A DNA stretch of 8,216 nucleotides from Candidatus Heimdallarchaeota archaeon (GCA_016839985.1 JAEOTG010000278.1:1-8216); one strand, 5' to 3'; shown: positions 1 through 6,614, numbered from the stretch's first letter. Translations and numbers: made by a program. The notes: generated by a model from the sequence alone, not told the origin.

Positions 1-365
1 AATTGGAGAAAGCAAGCTATTATGTGAGTATGGAGGGGGGAATCGCAAAAGACGAGTATGGAGCATTTCTTACATGGTATGTATGTGTAAGTAATGACTC
101 TGGAAAGAAGTCAGTATCAGGAGGGGGAAGAATGCCACTTCCGAATGTAATTTATGATGAGCTTTCACATAATAAAGATATTGAACTTGGGAACATCATG
201 GATAGAATAACAGATGAAGAAAATATAAAGCAAAAAGGAGGAAGTACAGCTATTTTTACAGGAAATAGAATTCAAAGAAAAGATGTTTTTAAGAGAGAGA
301 TAATAATAGCATTGGTTCCTTTTACAAGTAATGCATACAAGGAACTAGAAAAAAAACTAAGATGA
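1..365 (+). CDS. Inosine/xanthosine triphosphatase (DUF84/YjjX-type NTPase), C-terminal part
   Basis: The reading frame is open to the left edge, so this is a gene whose 5' end lies outside the window; 120 codons are visible from base 3. Family members remove non-canonical purine triphosphates (ITP, XTP) by hydrolysis, which keeps deaminated purines out of nucleic acids in the cytosol. The visible part aligns by eye with E. coli YjjX: a S-M-E-G-G-I motif (visible residues 9-14, the family's substrate-contacting acidic motif), a basic stretch followed by M-P-L-P (44-47), a segment ELGNIMDRITDEENIKQKGG (61-80), F-T-G-N-R-I-Q-R (85-92), and A-L-V-P-F near the end. The family is usually about 170-180 residues, so roughly 55 N-terminal residues are missing. 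The TTG at 3-5 is an internal leucine, not a start. The assignment rests on remembered family motifs. Confidence 0.82.
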   Translation, partial: LEKASYYVSMEGGIAKDEYGAFLTWYVCVSNDSGKKSVSGGGRMPLPNVIYDELSHNKDIELGNIMDRITDEENIKQKGGSTAIFTGNRIQRKDVFKREIIIALVPFTSNAYKELEKKLR

Positions 366-386
366 AATTTTGTATAAAAGACATAT

Positions 387-394
387 TTTATAAA
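387..394 (+). promoter_or_regulatory. TATA box of the Nfu-like gene
   Basis: TTTATAAA is a good archaeal TATA box, centred about 47 nt before the ATG at 438. A start of transcription some 25 nt downstream would give a leader of about 20 nt. It sits in the 72-nt gap after the NTPase stop, so the downstream gene probably has its own transcript. Confidence 0.55.
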
Positions 395-437
395 TATCAC
401 ACTTAATTCTTTATCAATCAGATTAAATTGTGATATT
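393..437. repeat. Inverted repeat spanning the Nfu promoter and ribosome binding site
   Basis: AATATCACA (393-401) is perfectly complementary to TGTGATATT (429-437). Just inside the arms, TTAAT (403-407) and ATTAA (422-426) also pair with a one-base offset. The left arm overlaps the end of the TATA box and the right arm contains the GTGAT ribosome binding site directly before the ATG. The left arm lies upstream of the expected transcript start, so a DNA operator is more likely than an mRNA hairpin. Chance is possible in such AT-rich DNA. Confidence 0.4.
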
Positions 438-686
438 ATGAAAGATAAAGTTCAAGCAACCTTAAATGAAATACGTGTAGCACTACAGCAAGACGGTGGA
501 GATATTGCACTTATTGATGTTGAGGAAGAAAGTGGAATTGTAAGAGTAGAATTACAAGGAGCTTGCAGAGGTTGTCCCTATAGTCAACTAACTCTTACTG
601 GATATGTTGAAAAGCTGCTAATAGAACGTGTTCCTGGTGTTACACAAGTTGTAAACGTGAATTTGGAATCCCTAAAGCCATCTTAG
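438..686 (+). CDS. NifU C-terminal-domain (Nfu-type) iron-sulfur cluster carrier
   Basis: An 82-residue protein made of a single NifU C-terminal domain. Such proteins bind a [4Fe-4S] cluster, typically at a dimer interface, and hand it to apo-enzymes in the cytosol. The hallmarks are D-G-G-D at residues 19-22, the beta-strand segment around 33-40, and G-A-C-R-G-C-P at 41-47, whose cysteines C43 and C46 form the CxxC cluster ligands. The length matches stand-alone Nfu proteins of archaea and bacteria, and both ends of the domain are present. The ATG is chosen because GTGAT, complementary to the archaeal 16S 3' end, lies 3 nt before it. No SufB/C/D or cysteine desulfurase gene is adjacent, so it is probably a general carrier rather than part of a suf operon here. 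Confidence 0.93.
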   Translation: MKDKVQATLNEIRVALQQDGGDIALIDVEEESGIVRVELQGACRGCPYSQLTLTGYVEKLLIERVPGVTQVVNVNLESLKPS

Positions 687-698
687 CATTTACATAAA

Positions 699-710
699 GT
701 TTTTTTATCT
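699..710 (+). promoter_or_regulatory. T-tract: possible Nfu terminator and/or TATA-like element of the TPR gene
   Basis: The 69-nt gap between the Nfu stop and the TPR gene contains a run of seven T (700-706) followed by ATCT. A T-run 14 nt after a stop codon fits an archaeal poly-U terminator. The same stretch, preceded by AAAG and about 50 nt before the ATG at 756, also has the position of a TATA element. The two readings cannot be separated from sequence alone. Confidence 0.35.
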
Positions 711-755
711 ACTTTCAGTTATATCTTTAGATTGTTATTATTAGAGGATACTTAA

Positions 756-3272
756 ATGCCTGAAACCATTCCCCCTGAGATAGTAGCTCATCAAAATAGG
801 ATAAGTCCAGAATTAAGAGAATTTCTAATTCAAACCCTAGAAGAAAAATTCTCAAATGAAAATTCTAAACAAATAGGGAGAATTCTATGGAATCTAGTAG
901 ATGATCCTATTTATGAAACAGATGAGGAGCTAAAATATTTAGCAAGTAAGATAGGCGTAATGGTAGGTCAATATGATTTATCAATAAAATGTATTACAGA
1001 GTCAATACCAGGCACTAAAGTGTGGGGAAGCGTAGCGCTATTTGAGGTAGGAGAGGTTGATCAAGCGATTAGTAATTTACACCAAATTATTGAAAATGAA
1101 ACAACGGATTTACTTCCATTAATTGAATCAATTTTCTGGGTTATTTATCTAAAATTACTAGTTGGTGACACAGAAAGCATTGATAATTACAAGAACCTTT
1201 TAGGAGCATTATTCGATGAAAGAAATATTCGGTTAATCCCTAAACAACATCAAGAGCTAAAGGATTTTGCTGAAGGTCTCATAGAGCTTCAATCTGCAAA
1301 CAACATTGTAGGTCTTAAACAAGTAGAAGAATTTTTACAAAATCGAAAAGAAGCTAAAGATCAATATTGGCAACTAATTGCCACTTTAACTTTAGGAGAA
1401 CAAAAACTTGATTCTTCAGATTTTATCTCATCTGAAACAATATATGAAGAAGCTAAGGTTCTTGCAGAGAATTTGTCAAACGTAGCACTTTTAGGTGCAG
1501 CTGATATTGGAATCACAAGTGTATACTATCTAAAAGGTGAATTGAAAAAAGGTAACATCCTATCAGCACAAACAATTGATAGACTTCAAGGAATATCACA
1601 ATATTATCTTTCTAAAGCTAATTATGTAAGAGGACAAATTCTCACAAAACTTGGTCAGCATAAAGTGGCAAGGGAGAGTCTTGATGTGTCCTATTCTTTA
1701 GCAAATCAATATCATGATTACAATAAAGGATTTCTAGCATTACTTGCTATTGCTGACAGTCACATAATTACTAACGAGAGAGATAAAGCTCAAGAAATTT
1801 ATGACAAAGCCTACAATCAAGTTGTAAATATAGCAAATAAAAGACAGTTTACTAGAGCACTTGTGCATATTGCTATAGGTGATTATAGACAAGGAAATTT
1901 AGAAAATGCTCAAAAAAGAATTAATCAAATCGAAACGCTTGCGGAAGAAATTCAATACCAAAAAGGGAAAACTGATGCACTCCGTTTAAGAGCTCAGATT
2001 GCAATTAATAAGAATGAAGAAATTAAGAAACAAATTTTCGCTCTTGAAGCATGTCAGATTTTGTATCTAGAAGTTGGTGATGAAGAAAGCCATGCTAATT
2101 GTGATGTACTAATCGCAGAAGCATATACTAGGTTGGGTGATGCTAGAAAAGCAGCTTATCATCTTGATTCTGCAAAAGATTTCTATTTGAAAATATCAGA
2201 TAGTATGAAAATAGCTGAAATTAAGGAATTGCAAGCTAGTTTTGATATTGAAGCTGGAAGATTTGATGAAGCTTTAGTAAAGTTAAGATCATCTTACAGT
2301 CATTTTTCTGATGTCTTCGATAGAAATAAAAGAGTAAGATGTTTAAGAAAAATTGCTGATATTTTAGCAGTCAAAGGAGATTTTAGAGAAAGTTTAGCAA
2401 GATACAGAAAAGTTCAGGAATTAATGCCAGATAAAAGTAATACAATAGAAAATTCCATTATAAGTCTTAATAGAGCAAGAATAAATCAGTATTTAGACAA
2501 TTATGAAAAAACAAAAGAGGAATATAAATTCGCAGAAAGATTTTTCTTTGAAAATAATCTTGATGATATCTTAACACAAATAATAGCTGAAAAAGGACTC
2601 CTTTACATTTTTAGTGAAGATGAAGAATTATTTGAAGGGATTATTAGTGAGTTACAAGAAAGAGCCAATGAAGATAAAAAAAATGCTGATATTTGGATAC
2701 TATATCTGAATGGAATAAAACAGATACAAAACAAAGAATATAATGAAGCGTATGGAAATTTAATCACTACTTTACAATCTACTTTAGGCAGTAATAATCT
2801 TATTTCTGTTGGTATTTTATTCAATTTAATTAGAACAATTGTGGAAATCTACAAGGAAAATCTTAAACAACCTTTCATTTCAGAGGAAGTAAATAATTAC
2901 ATTGGTCTTATTAATGGAATTGTAACAGAATCAAATTTCTTCTATCTAAAGGGAATTCTCTATCTAGTCAACCTACTTTGGCAATTAATAGCTTCAGAAG
3001 ATGAAGATTATAATGAAATAATTGTGCAAGCTTCGGAGTATTATGCTAGTACAGGAATTGAGGAATTTGGTAATTTCTTGCTTAATCTTCAATATAATAT
3101 TGGAGAGTGGTTTGGTCAAAAAGACACCAAAATCCAGAGTATTTTAGCAACACCAAAGAAATATGATTCTCCTGAAACTGCTTTAATGGAAATACTAGTA
3201 AAAGCTGGCAAAGCAATAATTTTAGAGAATCTATTAACTATTGAAAAAGAAATACTTCAACAAATGCAATAG
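756..3272 (+). CDS. Large TPR-repeat protein, function unknown
   Basis: An 838-residue protein that appears entirely alpha-helical, with no signal peptide or transmembrane segment, so it is probably a cytosolic scaffold or adaptor. Several 34-residue TPR-like helix pairs can be seen, for example near residues 87-115, 283-316, 325-357, 367-398, 447-476, 484-517 and 525-556. They show the usual G at the turn and A/Y in helix B (L-G-Q-H-K-V-A-R-E-S-L, R-L-G-D-A-R-K-A-A-Y, E-A-G-R-F-D-E-A-L, V-K-G-D-F-R-E-S-L). The first 80 and last 240 residues are helical but more divergent. No catalytic domain (kinase, HTH, CHAT, NTPase) is recognisable. AGAGGA at 743-748 lies 7 nt before the ATG and supports this start. 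It converges on purB with only 22 nt between the stops. The fold is well supported; the partner and role are unknown. Confidence 0.85.
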   Translation: MPETIPPEIVAHQNRISPELREFLIQTLEEKFSNENSKQIGRILWNLVDDPIYETDEELKYLASKIGVMVGQYDLSIKCITESIPGTKVWGSVALFEVGEVDQAISNLHQIIENETTDLLPLIESIFWVIYLKLLVGDTESIDNYKNLLGALFDERNIRLIPKQHQELKDFAEGLIELQSANNIVGLKQVEEFLQNRKEAKDQYWQLIATLTLGEQKLDSSDFISSETIYEEAKVLAENLSNVALLGAADIGITSVYYLKGELKKGNILSAQTIDRLQGISQYYLSKANYVRGQILTKLGQHKVARESLDVSYSLANQYHDYNKGFLALLAIADSHIITNERDKAQEIYDKAYNQVVNIANKRQFTRALVHIAIGDYRQGNLENAQKRINQIETLAEEIQYQKGKTDALRLRAQIAINKNEEIKKQIFALEACQILYLEVGDEESHANCDVLIAEAYTRLGDARKAAYHLDSAKDFYLKISDSMKIAEIKELQASFDIEAGRFDEALVKLRSSYSHFSDVFDRNKRVRCLRKIADILAVKGDFRESLARYRKVQELMPDKSNTIENSIISLNRARINQYLDNYEKTKEEYKFAERFFFENNLDDILTQIIAEKGLLYIFSEDEELFEGIISELQERANEDKKNADIWILYLNGIKQIQNKEYNEAYGNLITTLQSTLGSNNLISVGILFNLIRTIVEIYKENLKQPFISEEVNNYIGLINGIVTESNFFYLKGILYLVNLLWQLIASEDEDYNEIIVQASEYYASTGIEEFGNFLLNLQYNIGEWFGQKDTKIQSILATPKKYDSPETALMEILVKAGKAIILENLLTIEKEILQQMQ

Positions 3273-3294
3273 ATGAACGAAGTTAATTCAATAT

Positions 3295-4590
3295 TTATTT
3301 TGAAGATGTTTTTATTATGTCCTCTATTATTTCTGAGGCTAATCCAGCGTAATTCTTAGGATTTAGGATATCATCTATTTCTTCTTCTGTATAAAATTTT
3401 TTAACAGTGGGATTAGATTTAACAGTTTTCACAAAATTCTCAGCCGAAGATAATTGCCTTAATAATTCATGAGCTTTTTGTCGTCCAATTTTATCTGTCA
3501 GTTTAATCATCAAATGTTCTGCACATTGTGACCCTTCCATAAGAAAAAGATTCTCTTCGATCTTTGAATAATTCAAGTACAAATTCTTCAAAACTGTATT
3601 CATCTGCAGAAGTATATAATGAGTTAAAATAGATGTTTCCGAAAGAATCACTCTTTCTGAGCTTGAATTTGTTAAGTCTCTTTCATGTTCTAAACAGATA
3701 TTTTCGAGAGCTACTTGGATATTACCTCTTATGACACGAGCTAAACCACTGATTCTTTCACTTTTCTCTGGATTTCTTTTTTGTGGCATAGTCGAAGATC
3801 CTACTTGTTTTTTGGAAAACTCTTCTCTAACTTCGTCTATTTCTGTTCTCTGAAGGTTTCTTATTTCTCTAGCAAAATGATCCAAAACTGTTGCAACCAA
3901 ACTTAATGCCGAAATATATTTGTAATATATAACTCGTGTTACAACTTGCGTAGTAATAGGTAGTTTTTCAAGTCCAACTTTTCTTAAAACAAATTTTTCT
4001 ATCTCTTTTGTTCCATAAGAAGCGTAAGTTCCGACTGCACCAGACATTTTTCCATAGTTCACTTTAGCGTTTTCAAGAACCTCTTTTGCTAAAATTAGTT
4101 CATTAAGAAAATTACCAAATTTCATTCCATAGGTTGTTGGAACAGCATGAATTCCATGTGTTCTTCCTATACAAATTAAATCTTTGTGTTTAATTGCTAA
4201 TTCTTTTACAATATCAATGGTTTTGTTTAAAGTTTCAAGAATTTCTGCTTTTGCTTCCTTTAGCTGTAAACCTCTAACAGTATCTTGGATATCATAAGAA
4301 GTTGCTCCCAAGTGTATATACTCACCATATTTATCACATTGTTCAGAAATTGCTTTTACCACACTCATTAAGTCATGATGTATTTCTTTTTCTATCTCTT
4401 TAGCTCTTTCAAGTTTAACAAATTTAGAATTGCATTTCTTTTGAATTATATCATGTGCTTCTTTTGGGATTTTGCCTAATTCAAAATTAGCTGCAGCTAA
4501 TTCTTTTTCTATTAACAGTTGTAACTCAAACTTCTTTTTTTCTGAAAAAATCTCAACTAATGATGTATTATATCTGCTAACTTCTAACAT
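3295..4590 (-). CDS. purB: Adenylosuccinate lyase
   Basis: PurB acts twice in purine synthesis: it cleaves SAICAR to AICAR plus fumarate and adenylosuccinate to AMP plus fumarate. It works as a cytosolic homotetramer. The 431 residues match the usual 430-450. Visible motifs are HHD (71-73), H-L-G-A-T-S-Y-D-I-Q-D-T (93-104), G-R-T-H-G-I-H-A (142-149, catalytic histidine region), and the fumarase-superfamily signature GSSTMPQKRNP (264-274), whose serines lie in the mobile catalytic loop. HERDLTNSSSER (302-313) is the PurB-type substrate-binding segment and separates it from argininosuccinate lyase, fumarase and aspartase. The N-terminus (S-R-Y ... I-F-S-E) starts where family members start, supporting the ATG at 4590 although no clear ribosome binding site precedes it. 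It stands alone, without other pur genes nearby, convergent with the TPR gene and divergent from the membrane-protein gene. Confidence 0.95.
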   Translation of the reverse strand: MLEVSRYNTSLVEIFSEKKKFELQLLIEKELAAANFELGKIPKEAHDIIQKKCNSKFVKLERAKEIEKEIHHDLMSVVKAISEQCDKYGEYIHLGATSYDIQDTVRGLQLKEAKAEILETLNKTIDIVKELAIKHKDLICIGRTHGIHAVPTTYGMKFGNFLNELILAKEVLENAKVNYGKMSGAVGTYASYGTKEIEKFVLRKVGLEKLPITTQVVTRVIYYKYISALSLVATVLDHFAREIRNLQRTEIDEVREEFSKKQVGSSTMPQKRNPEKSERISGLARVIRGNIQVALENICLEHERDLTNSSSERVILSETSILTHYILLQMNTVLKNLYLNYSKIEENLFLMEGSQCAEHLMIKLTDKIGRQKAHELLRQLSSAENFVKTVKSNPTVKKFYTEEEIDDILNPKNYAGLASEIIEDIIKTSSK

Positions 4591-4638
4591 TTACAATCTA
4601 CTCTTTTTAATATTAACAAATAATAATAAAGTTTGATT

Positions 4639-4646
4639 ATTATAAA
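4639..4646 (-). promoter_or_regulatory. TATA box of purB
   Basis: Read on the minus strand this is TTTATAAT, preceded by an A-rich stretch, about 49 nt before the purB ATG. The spacing predicts a leader of roughly 25 nt. It lies in the 224-nt divergent region 4591-4814, which otherwise holds AT-rich DNA with a T9 run at 4705-4713 and no convincing small ORF. Confidence 0.5.
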
Positions 4647-4763
4647 TTTGACTTATTTGAAGAATAAAATATCAGAAAAATAAATATCATTTCATTTTTC
4701 CTACTTTTTTTTTCTATCTTTATTCTAAAACAATTACATAATCTTAGAAGAGGTTATGAAAGA

Positions 4764-4772
4764 TTAATTTAT
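4764..4772 (+). promoter_or_regulatory. Possible TATA element of the membrane-protein gene
   Basis: TTAATTTAT, preceded by GAAAGA (a plausible BRE), lies about 47 nt before the ATG at 4815. That is the same spacing as the clearer TATA boxes in this window. The match to consensus is modest and the region is AT-rich. Confidence 0.3.
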
Positions 4773-4814
4773 CCATTTCCTTCATGCAAAACCTTTTTTT
4801 AGAATTCACACTAT

Positions 4815-5879
4815 ATGGTAATTATGCCGTACGAGAGGATGACCCGTAATTTAAATCAGAGTATTTTTTCTTTTATCATAGGTGCTGCATTTAGTGCAAT
4901 TTTAATTGCTTTATTCTCAATGGATGCTCTTATTTTAGCTATTTTTGAGGTTCCATTAGCGTTTCTAGTTGCTCTTATTGCAGTTACGGAATGTGTTTAT
5001 TCTTATAGAGACGAAGTATCATTAGATACAACTACCAAAATGTTAAGATCTCTCTTAAAATCTCTCCTAATATCTATACCTGTTGTATTATTGTATAGTG
5101 CGATTATTCTAATATTTCATCAAACCATACAAATATTTGAAAATGCATTAGAACCATTATTCAGTAATAGAATACAAGGAATGTCAGAGATAGCTGCAAT
5201 TCCATTATTATGTTATATTCCAATATTCATTATGCTCTTTGCTTTACCATTCCTATTATTTGTTTATGGGAAAGTACATATTCTTTTGTGGGGTAAACCT
5301 AAAGAAAAGAAGGAAAAATTAAGAGAAACTCTCGCTGAAGAAAAGGAGAAAGAATTTAGTGAAAAAGTATTTCGTATGATAGATAAACTAGAACAAGATG
5401 CTATACGATTACAGCAATACTTCTTAGAATTACAAGGAGTCACCCCTCTTATAGATGCAGTGAATGATCATGAATCTTACAGAAACCTTAACCTTCGGTT
5501 AAACATGATGAATGATTATGTAAAGTCTATTGAAATTGAGGAAACCAAAGAAAATAAAGAAATACTACAAGATGAAGAAGTTGGAAGAAAAATAAGAGAA
5601 TTTGATATTCAAAAGAAAACTATAATTGATGTTTTGGAACAAAACATGAAGAAATTGAAGAGTGAAAAGGGTAAGTTCGAGAAAGAAGAGGGAGAAGAGG
5701 ATGTAGAGGATGAAGTAGAAGAAGAAGTAATAGAAGAAGTAGTAGAAGAAGTAGTAGAAGAAGAAGAAGCTGAAGAAGTGATTCCAGAAAAAATTGAGGA
5801 AACTGAAGTAACTGTTACTGAAGAAAAAACTGAAGATACTGAAGAAATTGAAAACGAAGAAAAATCAGAAGAAAGCTAA
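4815..5879 (+). CDS. Multi-pass membrane protein with helical charged region and acidic Glu-rich tail, unknown function
   Basis: I do not recognise a family. The 354 residues divide into three parts. Residues 17-158 hold about four hydrophobic helices (roughly 17-36, 40-62, 82-103 and 126-152), with a short basic N-terminus. Residues 159-290 are highly charged, rich in K and E, and look helical or coiled-coil (a basic KPKEKKEKLR start, then segments around 170-205 and 240-285). Residues 290-354 are almost entirely acidic, with runs of E interrupted by V. By the positive-inside rule the basic segment after the last helix suggests that the soluble part is cytosolic. No catalytic motif, CxxC or nucleotide-binding loop is visible. 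A membrane anchor with a cytosolic interaction arm is an inference. The start is ambiguous: ATG at 4824 (residue 4) is an alternative. Its stop abuts the stop of the convergent oxidoreductase gene with no spacer. Confidence 0.75.
   Translation: MVIMPYERMTRNLNQSIFSFIIGAAFSAILIALFSMDALILAIFEVPLAFLVALIAVTECVYSYRDEVSLDTTTKMLRSLLKSLLISIPVVLLYSAIILIFHQTIQIFENALEPLFSNRIQGMSEIAAIPLLCYIPIFIMLFALPFLLFVYGKVHILLWGKPKEKKEKLRETLAEEKEKEFSEKVFRMIDKLEQDAIRLQQYFLELQGVTPLIDAVNDHESYRNLNLRLNMMNDYVKSIEIEETKENKEILQDEEVGRKIREFDIQKKTIIDVLEQNMKKLKSEKGKFEKEEGEEDVEDEVEEEVIEEVVEEVVEEEEAEEVIPEKIEETEVTVTEEKTEDTEEIENEEKSEES
5732..5767 (+). repeat. 12-bp tandem repeat inside the acidic-tail coding region
   Basis: AGAAGAAGTAGT occurs twice in a row (5732-5743, 5744-5755), followed by a degenerate third copy in which GTAGT becomes GAAGA (5756-5767). 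A related GTAGAAGAAGAAGTA stretch lies just before. The repeat is in frame (12 = four codons) and encodes E/V blocks, so copy-number change would alter tail length without shifting the frame. Confidence 0.75.
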
Positions 5880-6539
5880 TTACGCTTTCTCATAAGCTTC
5901 AAGAACTTTTTCTACAAAATTATCTTCAGGATATGCTCCCTCGAATTGAACATCTCCTTCATTAATAACTGTTTTTGGGACACCCATTACATAGAATTTT
6001 TGTGATAGTAATGGAAATTCGGTTGCTTCAACCATCTCTCCATATATATTGGGGTTAGCCATAGCTAATTTATGAGCCATACGTACAGCAGCTGGACAAT
6101 ATGGACATGTAGGGGTGACAAAAACTTGGATTTTGATTGGTTTGTCGATTTTCTTGATTTTTTCAAGATTTTCTTCTTTCAATGTGACTTTTCTAGCGGA
6201 AATATCTAAAATATCTTCTACTAGAGTTCCAAATTCATAACCACTTGGTATACCAGTAAATACAACATTGTGTTCAGTATCACCGTGTAAGATAATAGTG
6301 GGGAATCTCTCAATTCCATACTTTTCTATTTCAGGAGGATTGTCTTCTCTCTCATATGTAGTTATCTCTATCATATTTTCAGGAGCCAATTCAGCCAATA
6401 ATTCCAAAATTTCTTTTGTTTGAGCGCATGTCAAACAACGATCTTTATCTGCAAAAAATTTAACATAAACTTTATTTTCCATATGCTGGAATATTTCTTT
6501 TACTTGTCGTTTTATATTGTCATCAACTTCTAAAGACAT
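5880..6539 (-). CDS. Protein disulfide oxidoreductase (tandem thioredoxin-fold, PDO family)
   Basis: This cytosolic oxidoreductase forms, reduces or isomerises protein disulfides and resembles the archaeal two-domain PDO of Pyrococcus. Counted from the ATG at 6539 it has 219 residues, near the family's roughly 225. The N-terminal thioredoxin fold has C-L-T-C at 35-38 and the cis-proline motif R-F-P-T at 78-81. The C-terminal fold has C-P-Y-C at 145-148 and the cis-proline motif G-V-P-K-T at 186-190. Both CxxC pairs are intact, so both sites may be active; C-P-Y-C is the glutaredoxin-like type. A GTG at 6548 would add three residues, but it lies inside the ribosome binding site GGGTGAT (6544-6550), so the ATG is preferred. 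There is no signal peptide. A thioredoxin-reductase-like partner is not in the window. Confidence 0.92.
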   Translation of the reverse strand: MSLEVDDNIKRQVKEIFQHMENKVYVKFFADKDRCLTCAQTKEILELLAELAPENMIEITTYEREDNPPEIEKYGIERFPTIILHGDTEHNVVFTGIPSGYEFGTLVEDILDISARKVTLKEENLEKIKKIDKPIKIQVFVTPTCPYCPAAVRMAHKLAMANPNIYGEMVEATEFPLLSQKFYVMGVPKTVINEGDVQFEGAYPEDNFVEKVLEAYEKA

Positions 6540-6543
6540 AATT

Positions 6544-6550
6544 ATCACCC
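6544..6550 (-). promoter_or_regulatory. Ribosome binding site that fixes the oxidoreductase start
   Basis: On the minus strand GGGTGAT is complementary to the archaeal 16S 3' end (AUCACC) and lies 4 nt before the ATG at 6539. It swallows the in-frame GTG at 6546-6548, which argues against that codon as the start. Confidence 0.7.
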
Positions 6551-6574
6551 ATGTGTATAATCATTGCACACATG
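6550..6574. repeat. Inverted repeat in the oxidoreductase leader
   Basis: CATGTGT (6550-6556) and ACACATG (6568-6574) are perfect inverted copies separated by 11 nt. With the TATA box at 6593-6600, transcription should begin near 6570. The element therefore lies over the transcript start as a DNA operator, or forms a 5' hairpin that ends at the first G of the ribosome binding site. Confidence 0.5.
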
Positions 6575-6592
6575 AAACTAGGAGAATCCTCT

Positions 6593-6600
6593 TTTAAATA
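6593..6600 (-). promoter_or_regulatory. TATA box of the oxidoreductase gene
   Basis: The minus strand reads TATTTAAA preceded by AAAA, about 57 nt before the ATG at 6539. It is distinct from the upstream parvulin gene, suggesting independent transcription. Confidence 0.5.
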
Positions 6601-6602
6601 TT

Positions 6603-6614
6603 TTGCTTAAGCAA
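6603..6614. promoter_or_regulatory. Perfect 12-bp palindrome abutting the oxidoreductase TATA/BRE region
   Basis: TTGCTTAAGCAA is a perfect palindrome directly upstream of the TATA box, at the BRE position. Its self-complementarity leaves too small a loop for a stable RNA hairpin, so a binding site for a dimeric regulator is the better reading. No regulator gene is in the window. Confidence 0.45.

Noticed and set aside
3..5. TTG as a start codon of the first gene
   Set aside because: The family needs about 55 more N-terminal residues and the frame is open to the window edge, so this is an internal leucine.
2603..2824. 73-codon frame on the minus strand inside the TPR gene
   Set aside because: It lies wholly within a well-supported coding region, has no ribosome binding site, and its hydrophobic composition is what antisense of a helical E/K-rich gene gives.
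4705..4713. T9 run as a terminator
   Set aside because: It lies between two divergent genes, about 100 nt before the membrane-protein start, with no gene ending upstream of it on the plus strand; more likely part of an AT-rich promoter region.
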